Counted from the first letter of the stretch, positions 1 through 9,543 are shown. The stretch is DNA of 64,000 nucleotides from Saprospiraceae bacterium (GCA_027488935.1 JAIYAP010000084.1:20841-84840), one strand, 5' to 3'. A program made the numbers and translations. Notes: a model not told the origin generated them from the sequence alone.

Positions 1-8
1 ATCGGGTG

Positions 9-16
9 TAATTTTG
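9..16 (+). promoter_or_regulatory. Candidate promoter -7 element
   Basis: TAATTTTG matches the Bacteroidota -7 consensus TAnnTTTG exactly. It lies about 60 bases before the start codon of the amylase-like gene. The -33 region falls outside the window, so it cannot be checked. Confidence 0.4.
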
Positions 17-78
17 TTCAAGCTGTCATCTCTCTACATGCAAACCCGAGGTGCAGCATCATCCTCAATTTCGCTCCC

Positions 79-2922
79 ATGATGCTTGAAACAAACATTT
101 TCCGCCCTGTTTTTCTTTTTTCCCTGCTGATTTTCCTCCACAGCGTCCCTGTTTTTGCCCAGGTTTCCTGCGACCCGGTGTTTCCTACGGTACAAGATAA
201 CATCACCATCACCTACGATGCCACTAAAGGCAACGCGGCCCTCGTAGGCGTGAGCCCCGTGTACGCGCACATGGGCGTGATCACCAATTTAAGTACCTCC
301 CCGACGGACTGGAAATACGTGCCGACCACCTGGGGCATTGCCGATCCAGTGGGCGCGATGACGGCAGATGGACCAAATAAATGGAAAAAGACCATCAATA
401 TCAATACCTTTTTCAATATTGCTGCGGGCGAAACGGTCCTGAAACTATCTTTTGTTTTCCGCAATACCAATGGCAGTACGGTAGGCCGCGCTGAAGATGG
501 TTCCGATATTTATTACGACGTATATCCCGTCAACGGTCCACTGCAAACCAAATTCATTACCCCAATCAATGCCTCATTTCTCACAACTGTTGGAAGTGTA
601 ATTCCGGTACTTGGGGCTGCCTCCAAAACCAGCGCCATCAGCCTTTACGATAATGGCACGCTGCTGAATACCAACAATGGCCTGCAAATTCAAAACACCC
701 TCAATGCCAGCGCAGGATACCACCAAATTCAAATGGTGGCCGACGCAAATGGCGAAAAAGATACTTCCGAATTTATCTATGTAGTACCAGCATCCATTGT
801 AACCGCTGCGTTGCCCGCAAACACCGAATTGGGCATCAACTACATCGACGGACAAACCGTTCGCCTGGCCTTGTACGCCCCCAACAAACAAATCGTATAC
901 GCCATCGGCGATTTTAGCAATTGGCAAATTGACCCGGCGTTTCAAATGAACCGCACCCCCGATGGCAATACCTGGTGGATTGAATTGAAAAACCTGCCTG
1001 TTAATCAACCCGTTCGTTTTCAATATCTTGTAAATGGCGCGCTGCGCATTGCCGACCCGCTCAGCACCCTCGTACTCGATGCCGGCAATGATCCGTTTAT
1101 CCCAGCCAGTACTTTTCCCAACCTGACGCCTTACCCAACCGGAAAAACAGGTGGCGCCGTTTCGGTGCTTCAAACCGCACAAACGCCCTTCAACTGGAGC
1201 GCAACCAATTATGCACGTCCGAAAAAAACAGATTTGGTCGTATATGAATTGTTGGCACGCGATTTTGTAGCCAACCACGACTACCAAACCATTTTGGACT
1301 CCCTTGACTATTTCCAACGCCTCGGCGTGACTGCCCTCGAATTAATGCCGGTAAATGAATTTGATGGCAACATCAGCTGGGGCTACAACCCAGCCTACCA
1401 CAAGGCAACCGACAAGTATTATGGCTCACCGGAAGCACTGAAAATACTCATCGACGAATGCCACAAACGCAACATCGCGGTCATTTTTGATGTCGTCTTC
1501 AACCAGGCCTCCGGCTCCAGTCCGCTGGCACAACTGTACTGGAATGCGACCCTCAACCGCCCTGCCGCCGATAATCCCTGGTTAAATCCTACCGCAACCC
1601 ACGATTTTAATGTTTTTAACGACTTTAACCACGAAAGTCAGGCCACCAAGGCTTATGTAAAAAACTGCCTCGCCCACCTGATTCAGGAATTCAAAGTCGA
1701 TGGTTTCCGTTTCGACCTTTCCAAAGGCTTTACCCAAAAAGTAACCTTAGGCAATGTGAGCGCCTGGGGACAATATGACGCGACCCGCATCGCCATTTTG
1801 AAGGATTATGCCAACTTCATCTGGGCAAAAGACCCGACGAATTACGTCATCCTCGAACATTTTGCCGACAATACCGAAGAAAAAGAGCTCGCCGAATATG
1901 GTATGATGCTTTGGGGAAACATGCATGGTTCCTACAAAGACCTGGGTTTAGGCACTGCCGCCGGACAAAATGCCAGCGTGAGTGGTATTTCTTATAAAAA
2001 CCGCAGCTGGACCGTTCCACACCTGATCGGGTACATGGAAAGCCACGACGAAGAGCGCATCATGGTCGATTTGAAAAACAGCGGCGCCGTAAATGGTGCT
2101 TATAATGTGAAAAACACGGCTACCGCAGTAAAACGGATCGCCATGCTCAATAATATTTTGTACACCATCCCTGGACCAAAAATGTTGTGGCAGTTTGGCG
2201 AATTGGGCTACGATTTTTCTATTAATCTTTGCGAAAACGGCTCTATCAGCACCAATTGCCGCACCAGTCCCAAACCCATCCGCTGGGATTATAACAACGA
2301 TCCGGCAAGACGCTTTTTGTACGGGCGCACGGCAGGACTGCTCCAACTTCGCAAAAATTACGACGTTTTTGAAACGACGGATTTCCTGCTCAATGTAAGC
2401 ACAGGCAAAATGCGTTCGGTGCGCCTCAACAGTCCGACCATGAATGTAGTAGCGGTTTCGAACATCTCCACGGCCCAGGAAACTGCCAATATTGTATTCC
2501 AACACACAGGTACCTGGTATGATTATTATACCGGAACCCCTTTTGAAGTAAGCGGTGCAAATGCCAACCTAACCTTAGAGCCGGGCGATTACCGCCTGTT
2601 CATCGATCAACTTATCCCATTTCCGGGCGATATCGTATTCCTCGACAGCAAAGAAGCGGCAGGGAAAGTGCAAAACATGCTCGTTTACCCAAATCCCGCA
2701 ACCGATTTTGCATCAGTAGATTTTTCCTTGAATGACCAGGCATCCGTACAATTGGATGTGGTCGATTTGGCAGGAAAGCGCATCTTCAACGTTACCACCG
2801 ATGCGCTCCCTGCGGGCGATTATCACTACGAACTGCGTACTGAAAATTGGGCTGCTGGCGTTTATTTTGTGACCCTACGCGACCCCGCCGGTGCGCGTGT
2901 AACTAAAAAATTGATCAAATAA
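79..2922 (+). CDS. Secreted GH13 alpha-amylase-like protein with T9SS sorting domain
   Basis: Predicted extracellular or cell-surface glycoside hydrolase of family GH13, probably acting on alpha-glucans. A signal peptide ends near residue 27 (VFAQ). An N-terminal beta-sandwich is followed at about residues 250-345 by a CBM48-like domain (YAIGDFSNW), then the TIM barrel. Visible GH13 motifs are region I DVVFNQ near 470, region II GFRFD with nucleophile Asp546, region III with acid/base Glu593 (ILEHF), and region IV ESHD with Asp657. The C-terminus (MLVYPNPATDF onward) is a T9SS type A sorting domain. The usual region I histidine is glutamine here. The polysaccharide substrate cannot be told from sequence. 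A start at the second Met (82) is equally possible. Confidence 0.9.
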   Translation: MMLETNIFRPVFLFSLLIFLHSVPVFAQVSCDPVFPTVQDNITITYDATKGNAALVGVSPVYAHMGVITNLSTSPTDWKYVPTTWGIADPVGAMTADGPNKWKKTININTFFNIAAGETVLKLSFVFRNTNGSTVGRAEDGSDIYYDVYPVNGPLQTKFITPINASFLTTVGSVIPVLGAASKTSAISLYDNGTLLNTNNGLQIQNTLNASAGYHQIQMVADANGEKDTSEFIYVVPASIVTAALPANTELGINYIDGQTVRLALYAPNKQIVYAIGDFSNWQIDPAFQMNRTPDGNTWWIELKNLPVNQPVRFQYLVNGALRIADPLSTLVLDAGNDPFIPASTFPNLTPYPTGKTGGAVSVLQTAQTPFNWSATNYARPKKTDLVVYELLARDFVANHDYQTILDSLDYFQRLGVTALELMPVNEFDGNISWGYNPAYHKATDKYYGSPEALKILIDECHKRNIAVIFDVVFNQASGSSPLAQLYWNATLNRPAADNPWLNPTATHDFNVFNDFNHESQATKAYVKNCLAHLIQEFKVDGFRFDLSKGFTQKVTLGNVSAWGQYDATRIAILKDYANFIWAKDPTNYVILEHFADNTEEKELAEYGMMLWGNMHGSYKDLGLGTAAGQNASVSGISYKNRSWTVPHLIGYMESHDEERIMVDLKNSGAVNGAYNVKNTATAVKRIAMLNNILYTIPGPKMLWQFGELGYDFSINLCENGSISTNCRTSPKPIRWDYNNDPARRFLYGRTAGLLQLRKNYDVFETTDFLLNVSTGKMRSVRLNSPTMNVVAVSNISTAQETANIVFQHTGTWYDYYTGTPFEVSGANANLTLEPGDYRLFIDQLIPFPGDIVFLDSKEAAGKVQNMLVYPNPATDFASVDFSLNDQASVQLDVVDLAGKRIFNVTTDALPAGDYHYELRTENWAAGVYFVTLRDPAGARVTKKLIK

Positions 2923-3013
2923 CCCTTCCCCAACAAACCGGTGGTGCCTGCTCGACAGGCCCGCCGGCCTTCCGTCTTGCCTCCCCTTGCGGGATTGCGG
3001 ACGTCCTTATATA

Positions 3014-3050
3014 AAGGGGCGGACCATATAAAGTCTGCCCCTATTTTTTT
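3014..3050 (+). terminator. Intrinsic terminator after the amylase-like gene
   Basis: AGGGGCGGAC (3015-3024) pairs with GTCTGCCCCT (3033-3042) through one G-U wobble, and the 3' side runs into ATTTTTTT. It closes the upstream gene 90 bases after its stop and lies just before the glycosyltransferase start. Confidence 0.75.
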
Positions 3051-3066
3051 ATAAAATCACCCTTTC

Positions 3067-4098
3067 ATGCGGATTTTATGGCTTTCGCCGGGGTTTGCTG
3101 CCCACGAACAGGATTTCAATTGCATTCCGCCTTTGCAGTTATTGGCAAAAGCGATGCAACGCGAGGGGGTAGAAATTTGCATCCTCACGTTGAGCTATCC
3201 ATTTGATGCTGCATCCTATACCTGGCATGGCATTCCGGTGCAATCTTGCTATGGAAAAAACAAAAGCCGCTTTCGGTGGATTAATTGGTGGCGCATGCAG
3301 CGTTTTGCGCAAAAATTGCATGCAAAATCCCCCTTCGATGTGATCCACAGTTTTTGGTTGGGGCCATGCTCGTTGGTGGGACGGCATTTAGCGCGGCGCT
3401 GGGGCATTCCGCACTGGACCACCTTAATGGGTCAGGACGTTTTGCCCGAAAACCGCTATCGTTTTTTGTTAAAACCAAGGCATTGCCTAAACCTGATCGC
3501 ACTGACCCATTTTCAAAACCAGATTTTTGAAAAAACCAACCACCTGAAAGCAGGGCAGGTGATCCCTTTTGGCATCGATCCACTCGAAATTCCCGAACAA
3601 TTATCTAACAACCGTCCTATTGATATATTAGGCTGTGGTTCCTTTATTCCCCTGAAAAACTGGCCTCTTTGGTTGCAGACAGTAGCTTTATGTAAAAAAA
3701 GTAACCCAAATTTAAAGGCAGTACTCATTGGCGATGGCACACAACACGCTGAAATCGTGCAACTTGCACACCAGTTGGGATTGCAGGATACCGTCACTTT
3801 TACCGGCCATATCCCGCGCATCGAGGTGTTCCAATACATGCAGCAGTCCAAGGTTTTTCTGCACACGGCTCAATTTGAATCATTGGGTTATGTATTAGAA
3901 GAAGCACGCATGCAGGGTTGCCATCTGGTAAGCACACCTGTAGGTATTGCGCCCGAAATTGCGGCGTGCGCATCAACAGAAAATGAATTAAGCGCTTTGG
4001 TTTTAACATTATTGGCAAGACCTTTTAGGGAAGTTGAAATAAATTCATGGACGATTCAGGATACGGCAAGGGGGTATTTTGACTTGTATACTACCTAG
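3067..4098 (+). CDS. Glycosyltransferase family 4 (GT-B fold)
   Basis: Cytoplasmic retaining glycosyltransferase of the GT4 type, transferring a sugar from a nucleotide donor to an unidentified acceptor. The N-terminal half starts with LWLSPGF and has the HSFWLGP turn of the acceptor domain. The C-terminal Rossmann half has IPFGID, LIGDGTQ and the E-x7-E donor-binding motif in FESLGYVLEEA. The length of 343 residues is somewhat short but complete for the family. It stands alone, converging with an 8-bp tail overlap on the next minus-strand gene, so the context gives no pathway. Confidence 0.85.
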   Translation: MRILWLSPGFAAHEQDFNCIPPLQLLAKAMQREGVEICILTLSYPFDAASYTWHGIPVQSCYGKNKSRFRWINWWRMQRFAQKLHAKSPFDVIHSFWLGPCSLVGRHLARRWGIPHWTTLMGQDVLPENRYRFLLKPRHCLNLIALTHFQNQIFEKTNHLKAGQVIPFGIDPLEIPEQLSNNRPIDILGCGSFIPLKNWPLWLQTVALCKKSNPNLKAVLIGDGTQHAEIVQLAHQLGLQDTVTFTGHIPRIEVFQYMQQSKVFLHTAQFESLGYVLEEARMQGCHLVSTPVGIAPEIAACASTENELSALVLTLLARPFREVEINSWTIQDTARGYFDLYTT

Positions 4099-4462
4099 AT
4101 TTCCTCAACGGAAAAGCCTTCCCCGCATCTTCCGCTTTCACCGTCAAAAAAGGCACATCATTCCGAATACTCCCGCCGCCCATCACAACGCCCACTTGCT
4201 TTCCATCTGCCCGGTATATTTTAGTACCCACTGGGCAATTAAACCGATGATAGGCGCCCGGTAATAAAAATACCGAATTCGTCCAATTTCCCACCGTTCC
4301 TGGCTCATAGCCGATAAAGGTATATTTATGCGGTAAAATGCTGTTGTTATGCACCCGAAAGGAAATTAATTGTTGTTTATTTTGCTGCATTTCCACAACA
4401 CCGGGTTGGGAGGCTATGCAATCGGTTAACATAAAGAGCAAAGCAAAAAAGAAAAGTTTCAT
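4091..4462 (-). CDS. Small exported hypothetical protein, possible lipoprotein
   Basis: A 123-residue protein I do not recognise. It starts with a hydrophobic segment (LFFFALLFMLTDC) that could be a lipoprotein signal with Cys at position 15, but Asp directly before the Cys is atypical, so lipidation is uncertain. The mature part is rich in beta-strand-like segments (VHNNSILPHKYTFIGY, GAYHRFNCPVGTKIY). Its 3' end overlaps the converging glycosyltransferase gene by 8 bp. No function is proposed. Confidence 0.6.
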   Translation of the reverse strand: MKLFFFALLFMLTDCIASQPGVVEMQQNKQQLISFRVHNNSILPHKYTFIGYEPGTVGNWTNSVFLLPGAYHRFNCPVGTKIYRADGKQVGVVMGGGSIRNDVPFLTVKAEDAGKAFPLRKSR

Positions 4463-4535
4463 GTGTATGAATGTTTATGATTTGAAATGATTGAATCTGT
4501 ATAGCTTGCGATGCATTTGGGCAGGTCGCGCGTAG

Positions 4536-4555
4536 GGACAAGTCGCGACTTGTCC
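4536..4555. repeat. 20-bp perfect palindrome, intergenic
   Basis: GGACAAGTCGCGACTTGTCC reads the same on both strands. It lies between the small exported protein and the TonB-dependent receptor stop and is followed 21 bases later by a second inverted repeat of similar layout. It may be a mobile-type intergenic palindrome or part of a transcription end. Confidence 0.6.
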
Positions 4556-4576
4556 GTACCCATCCGCGATGTATCA

Positions 4577-4596
4577 GGGAAAGTCTCGACTTTCCC
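4577..4596 (-). terminator. Inverted repeat next to the receptor stop codon
   Basis: GGGAAAGT (4577-4584), loop CTCG, ACTTTCCC (4589-4596) abuts the stop codon of the TonB-dependent receptor. It forms an 8-bp stem on the minus transcript but no T-run follows, so it may stabilise the 3' end rather than terminate. Confidence 0.4.
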
Positions 4597-7017
4597 CTAC
4601 TCTTTCCGGGCCTTGATCCGCCCTTCCGAATCCTCCGCCCCGCCGCTATTGCGATTTCGGGTTTTTAATTGCTGGTTGCCAAACTTCCAGCTGAAACTCA
4701 CAGCCACATTCTGGCTTTCCCAGGTATTGCGCATGGAGCCGCGTACCGAGCCAAAATCAACCGATTGCGCCCAACGCTGGGTGTGAAACAAGTCATTCAC
4801 ACTGATTTTAAGGGAGGCCTTATCCTTCCACAGTGATTTTTTCGCGCCAATTGAAGCACTTGCAATGCCTTTGTTTTCAAAAACACCATCGCGGGTTGGA
4901 AATTGGGCCCAAAAAGAAGCCTCTAGGCCGTAGCCTTGTTTTAAGGTAAATTGTTGCGAAACATAACATCCGCCCCCGAAAGCGCCCGCGTTCAATTGCG
5001 CATCGGCCAACTGCGAACGAAACTGATTGTGCCAAACGCCCAGCCATACATACCCCTCCCACCAGGATTTAATGGGCAAGGGCAGGTTTACATTCAAACT
5101 AACATTATCCTGCTGGTTCAAATTTTGCGGTTGCGTGTAAGCCTGTATGCCCTCCTGCCGTGCAACCGTATTTACCAGGTTGGTGGTGCGGCTATACCCG
5201 AACGAAATACTGGCAGCATACCGATACGTGTAGGAAATTTCAGCAGCGTGGGTGTAAGCAGGACGCAAATAAGGGTTGCCACGCTCGCTCGTGTAAGGAT
5301 CAATTTGCCATACAAACGGATTCATATCCTGGTAAGCAGGGCGACTCAAACGACGGTTGTACGAAAAGCCCAATTGATGATTCGGCTTCAAGTTGTATTG
5401 CAGGTACGCCGTAGGGAAAAGCCCCAGGTAAGTCGTATCTGGTTTGTTTAATTCGGCCCCGTATAAATCCGTCGATTTGCCTTTAACCTGGGTCCGTTCT
5501 GTGCGCAAACCTAATTGCCAATTAAGTTTTTGTCCTTGTTTGCCCACATTGGTATAAGCAGCGGCTATATTTTCCTGGTAATTAAATCGGTTACTTCGGC
5601 CCGCATCGGCTTGCGACTGCCCATTGGCGGTGCGTATACTTTGAATGGAATTGTCCGAATTTGTCCAGTTCAACTTCGCACCCGCTTCGATTTTTAAGCC
5701 ATCTTTGCGCGTTTTGACATAATCCGTTTTTACCGACCAGATCGTAATATTAGAACCCAGGTCGCTAAACAATGCATCGCGGGAAAGTAATACACTTTCT
5801 GAATTAAAGTGCTGATTTTCAAGCGCATTGGATCCTTTACTGTGAAAGGTAATCCGATCTGCATCCACGGAAAGTTCATTGCCCAAAGTATCCGTATAGC
5901 GGTAATTTAAATTGTAATTTACGCGATCGTTATTATTGGGCGCAAGAATAGAACTATACAAAGTACTGTCTATCAAAGCACTGCCTTCATTAGAAATTTG
6001 AGTCACATTATCTTTACGGGAGATATTATTGTAAAAATTACCCAGCACCAAAACACCCAAGGTATGGCGTTCGTTGGCGAAGAAATCAGCCCCCGCTTTA
6101 AAAGATTTGGTGCCAAATTGTTCGATCAAAGGGTTTGTCTGCTCAAACAATTTACCTTCCGCATAGCGCGTAATTTGCTGTCCAATCGATTGGGCGCCAT
6201 CTACCACATTGGCATTGCCGAAAAAATTGACCTTTCCGGGACGATAGTTCAAATTGAGTCCCGTACGCAAGCGCGCATGAATACTTTGCGTAATCCCCGC
6301 CGTTGCAACCCCGTTTACTCCTAAAGACTGGTTCTTTTTTAAGCGGATATTGATGATGCCCGAAACCCCTTCTGCATCGTATTTGGAAGATGGGCGCGTA
6401 ATTAATTCTATTTTTGAAATACTTTCTCCTGGCAAACTTTGCAAAAAAGCCACCAATTGATCGCCTTCCAACTGGGTAGGCTTTCCGTCAATCAATACCC
6501 GCACACCCGCCTTTCCTTCCAGCATAACAGATCCTTGCGGAGTGACCACCACACCCGGCGAACGCTGCAACAATTCCAGCGCATTATTGCCTGCCGCCAA
6601 CGTGGAGCCTTCCACATTGACCACTACTTTATCCAATTGCCGTTCAATGGTGGGTAATTTGGCGCTGATCGTAGCCTCTTTTAGTAAATTGTTGACAGAA
6701 AAAGTCATGGGTGGCGCCTCAATGGTCGCGCCTGCCTGCAACGTAATGGCCGCTGAATAAAGATCAGCGTATCCTAATAATTCCGCTTTGATCAGGTACC
6801 GACCGGCTTCTAAATTAGAAAATTGAAAACGGCCATCCGCTTCAGTCGCTGTGCCGGTTACGTAACTGCTATCAGCAGCGCGCAGGAGTTTCACAGTGGC
6901 ATATTCGGCCGCTTCACCCGTGCTAAGGCGCAAGGAGCCTGTGATACTTTGGGCAAAAATGGAAATTTGTAAAAACAAAAAGACAAAAAGGAGGGTGTTT
7001 TGCTTGTGCATGGTCAA
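4597..7017 (-). CDS. TonB-dependent outer-membrane receptor (beta-barrel family protein)
   Basis: Outer-membrane transporter/receptor for an unknown ligand. The signal peptide ends near residue 22 (SIFAQ). A carboxypeptidase-regulatory-like beta-sandwich follows (SITGSLRL to about residue 95, with EADGRFQFSNLEAGRYLI), then a plug domain with VLIDGKPTQL and the ITRPSSKYDAEGVSGIINI segment, then a long C-terminal barrel rich in aromatic alternating strands. This matches the Bacteroidota outer-membrane beta-barrel family rather than SusC: no SusC signature or SusD partner is present. The AraC regulator directly upstream on the same strand is the likely controller. Confidence 0.87.
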   Translation of the reverse strand: MTMHKQNTLLFVFLFLQISIFAQSITGSLRLSTGEAAEYATVKLLRAADSSYVTGTATEADGRFQFSNLEAGRYLIKAELLGYADLYSAAITLQAGATIEAPPMTFSVNNLLKEATISAKLPTIERQLDKVVVNVEGSTLAAGNNALELLQRSPGVVVTPQGSVMLEGKAGVRVLIDGKPTQLEGDQLVAFLQSLPGESISKIELITRPSSKYDAEGVSGIINIRLKKNQSLGVNGVATAGITQSIHARLRTGLNLNYRPGKVNFFGNANVVDGAQSIGQQITRYAEGKLFEQTNPLIEQFGTKSFKAGADFFANERHTLGVLVLGNFYNNISRKDNVTQISNEGSALIDSTLYSSILAPNNNDRVNYNLNYRYTDTLGNELSVDADRITFHSKGSNALENQHFNSESVLLSRDALFSDLGSNITIWSVKTDYVKTRKDGLKIEAGAKLNWTNSDNSIQSIRTANGQSQADAGRSNRFNYQENIAAAYTNVGKQGQKLNWQLGLRTERTQVKGKSTDLYGAELNKPDTTYLGLFPTAYLQYNLKPNHQLGFSYNRRLSRPAYQDMNPFVWQIDPYTSERGNPYLRPAYTHAAEISYTYRYAASISFGYSRTTNLVNTVARQEGIQAYTQPQNLNQQDNVSLNVNLPLPIKSWWEGYVWLGVWHNQFRSQLADAQLNAGAFGGGCYVSQQFTLKQGYGLEASFWAQFPTRDGVFENKGIASASIGAKKSLWKDKASLKISVNDLFHTQRWAQSVDFGSVRGSMRNTWESQNVAVSFSWKFGNQQLKTRNRNSGGAEDSEGRIKARKE

Positions 7018-7042
7018 CAGTTTTATTTGCGAATTGATACCG

Positions 7043-7050
7043 CAAAAGTG
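7043..7050 (-). promoter_or_regulatory. Weak candidate -7 element for the receptor gene
   Basis: On the minus strand CACTTTTG differs from TAnnTTTG at one position and lies 26 bases before the receptor start codon. No good -33 element was seen. Confidence 0.25.
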
Positions 7051-7082
7051 GGCTGACCAAGGCCCTCTAATCGCCGCAAAGC

Positions 7083-7128
7083 ATGATTTGAGACCTGTGC
7101 TTGTAGGCTCGGATTATGATTTGAGACC
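7083..7128. repeat. Two direct copies of ATGATTTGAGACC, 33 bp apart
   Basis: Identical 13-mers at 7083-7095 and 7116-7128, exactly three helical turns apart, upstream of the TonB-dependent receptor. The second copy covers the last codons of the AraC gene. The layout suits paired operator half-sites for an AraC-type dimer, but a small local duplication is also possible. Confidence 0.4.
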
Positions 7129-8283
7129 CGCGTACTGACTCGGCGCGTTGCCCGTCAATTTCTTAAAAGCACGGTTAAACGTCGCTTTTGAGTTAAAACC
7201 CGACTCAAAAGCAACCCCCAGCAGCGAAAGATGCTGAAATTCGGGCAAATTTAGTTTTCGCTTCACTTCTTCCACCCGATACGTATTTACAAAATCATTA
7301 AAATTCTGCTGAAAACCATTATTCACCAAAAACGATAATTGCGAAGCATTTAATCCGATTTTTTCTGCCAAAACAGACAAGGTTAATTCCGGATCAAGCC
7401 AGGGACGCTCCATTTCCATAAATTGCGCTAATTGCGGATGATATTTTTCAACGGCTTCCGGCAACATCGTGAGTTTGCCCGTTGCATTACTGGTGGCCGG
7501 TTCCTGCGCTTGAACACTGCGTTGTTCCAATACCGCCAGTTGCACACTCGATTTTTGGGCAAAACTCCAACCCGTTACCGAAATATAATACAACAACAGC
7601 GCCCGCGTCAAATTGAGCCAATACCAGCCCGTGTACCAAAACTGAAACGCATGCCCCGCCACCGAAAACAATAAATCGAAGCCCAAATATGCCGAAAACG
7701 CCACCAAAAACAAGCGCAACCAATCGAGCGTAATTTTACCCGTGTTGGAATATTCCTGCTCAATCAGGTTCCGATAGGACTGAAAACGTCGGAAAGCATA
7801 CGTTAAGTAAGCAATGGACGTAAGATAAAAACCAACTTGTTGCACCCACTGAATAACCCTACCCCAAAACGCTTCATCCAAAAATTGAAACTTGACCGCA
7901 TCGGGTAACGACCAAATAGAAAAATGCACTACAAGATAAATTATCGGCAAGGCAAAATGTGCCCAATCCCATCGTTTCCAACTAAAATCACGATCCGTAA
8001 GTGCCTTGACATAAAGCAATATCAACGGACCATATAAAAATGGGTTGTCGAATGGAAAAAAGGTCAGGTCAAAACCATGCTCCCGCGCATAATCGTACAC
8101 GCCCATGAAGCCAATAAAATGCTCAATCAGGGAGCAAGCCAGCTGAAACAGCAGGGCCGCCAAGAGTAAATCCGCCGTTTGTTTGCGACGAAGTCCCCGT
8201 ACCAGCAACAAACCCGCCACCACCACGCCTTGCAGCATGGCAATCAGCAACAACATGGATCGTAGGTTGATGTTTAAATCCAA
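7114..8283 (-). CDS. AraC-family regulator with N-terminal membrane domain
   Basis: Membrane-anchored transcription regulator. The first 240 residues contain about seven hydrophobic segments (LLLIAMLQGVVVAGLLLV onward), the remainder is a cytoplasmic linker and a C-terminal AraC helix-turn-helix domain at about 290-389, ending with the typical FNSKATFNRAFKKLTGNAPSQY. This architecture is common in Bacteroidota. The TonB-dependent receptor lies 96 bp downstream on the same strand, and the two ATGATTTGAGACC copies lie between them, so it probably controls that receptor. The sensed signal is unknown. Confidence 0.87.
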   Translation of the reverse strand: MDLNINLRSMLLLIAMLQGVVVAGLLLVRGLRRKQTADLLLAALLFQLACSLIEHFIGFMGVYDYAREHGFDLTFFPFDNPFLYGPLILLYVKALTDRDFSWKRWDWAHFALPIIYLVVHFSIWSLPDAVKFQFLDEAFWGRVIQWVQQVGFYLTSIAYLTYAFRRFQSYRNLIEQEYSNTGKITLDWLRLFLVAFSAYLGFDLLFSVAGHAFQFWYTGWYWLNLTRALLLYYISVTGWSFAQKSSVQLAVLEQRSVQAQEPATSNATGKLTMLPEAVEKYHPQLAQFMEMERPWLDPELTLSVLAEKIGLNASQLSFLVNNGFQQNFNDFVNTYRVEEVKRKLNLPEFQHLSLLGVAFESGFNSKATFNRAFKKLTGNAPSQYAGLKS

Positions 8284-8296
8284 CGTTTTTTAAATT

Positions 8297-9460
8297 TTAA
8301 ATTTTATGATGGCGCGCCGCCCGCCACGCCTGCACCAACATCAATACCGCATCATAGTTCAACATACCCGCCTTTATTCCTTGCGCCTTCAAATACGAAT
8401 CATACACTTGGTACCGCAAGCGCGGCGCAAACTCCTTGTATTGACTGTTTTGCTTGCGAATGGCTGCTTTATCGGCCAAAATACCTGCCGGAATGCTCGG
8501 TTTGAACGATTGTTCATATTCCTGCGGGTCACTTTGCCAACAAGCGTGCGATAAAGTACTCCAATAATCCAGTCGCGCACAATAAGCGATGTACACATTT
8601 GAATCTTCGGCACAGGCAATATAGGCGATAAAATTACATACCCCTTCGTCACAAAACCCATAACCATGGCTCATTTCATGGGCCATCGCGGGCAATTTCC
8701 GCAAAGGATGCAGGCCGCCTTCAATATTACCCTCGCCTACAAAAGGCCAATAAATACCCGAAGCGCCAAATTTGAACAGTGTACCGGCCGGATAAATAAA
8801 CCGCCCTCGTACTCTTCCGCCCACAGGAAAACCTTGCTGGCTAAGCCATGCTTCCACCCTGACCCGAATCGTATCTTCCACCTGCACCGGCCAAAAACCT
8901 TGGCTATTTAACGCATTTGTATCATTTCCGACTAATATGGTACGCAAACTATCTAAAACACGCGTTTCTGTGCGTAATTCCTGCCATAAAACCCGCGTTT
9001 CAACCGGTTGCACATCCAAGCCAAGTTGCGTTTCAAAAGTAAGGCGGGCATAATTAAAACCCCAGAGCCAAAAGAAAAGACCGACCAATAAACCCGCAAA
9101 TCCAGCCAAATGCACCAAGTAATACCCAACTTTTGTCCAAAAAGTTGCCATTTTGGGCCGCCACAGGTACAAACACAAGCCAAAAACACCTACCCCCAAC
9201 CAAAACAGATAAAACACCGGAAAGGGCAAGCGACCCGTACTCCCATCCACAATGTACCGAACACCTTGAAACAGGCCACGGCTGTACCAATGCTCCACCC
9301 ACGCTGGCGCTTGATGCGCTAAAATGTTGAGTAGCAAGGTTCCCAAACCAAAAAGAATACCCAGCACTGCACGAAAGCTACCGGAGCCGCGTTTAGGCAT
9401 AACCAGACTTTTGGGAAAACGCCGAAACAAGTCTATTATAAGCTGCTTGTAATATGCCAT
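8297..9460 (-). CDS. DUF3810 membrane protein with HExxH motif
   Basis: Integral membrane protein of the DUF3810 family. Three hydrophobic segments lie in the first 140 residues (VLGILFGLGTLLLNILA, VFYLFWLGVGVFGLCLYL, LAGFAGLLVGLFFWLWGF), followed by a soluble domain carrying AHEMSHGYGFCDEG, a zincin-like HEMSH motif with a downstream Glu. The motif suggests a membrane-associated zinc peptidase, but no activity is established for the family that I know of. It ends 13 bp before the AraC gene and may be co-transcribed with it. Confidence 0.8.
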   Translation of the reverse strand: MAYYKQLIIDLFRRFPKSLVMPKRGSGSFRAVLGILFGLGTLLLNILAHQAPAWVEHWYSRGLFQGVRYIVDGSTGRLPFPVFYLFWLGVGVFGLCLYLWRPKMATFWTKVGYYLVHLAGFAGLLVGLFFWLWGFNYARLTFETQLGLDVQPVETRVLWQELRTETRVLDSLRTILVGNDTNALNSQGFWPVQVEDTIRVRVEAWLSQQGFPVGGRVRGRFIYPAGTLFKFGASGIYWPFVGEGNIEGGLHPLRKLPAMAHEMSHGYGFCDEGVCNFIAYIACAEDSNVYIAYCARLDYWSTLSHACWQSDPQEYEQSFKPSIPAGILADKAAIRKQNSQYKEFAPRLRYQVYDSYLKAQGIKAGMLNYDAVLMLVQAWRAARHHKI

Positions 9461-9543
9461 TTAAAAAGTTAATTTGCCCATTTCACCTACCTTTACGGTC
9501 GGCACAGGCAACTTAAAAAGCCGTAAAACTACGCTGAAAGGAT

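Noticed and set aside
574..1317. 247-codon minus-strand frame within the amylase-like gene
   Set aside because: Antisense shadow; the plus-strand gene shows catalytic motifs and signal/sorting domains.
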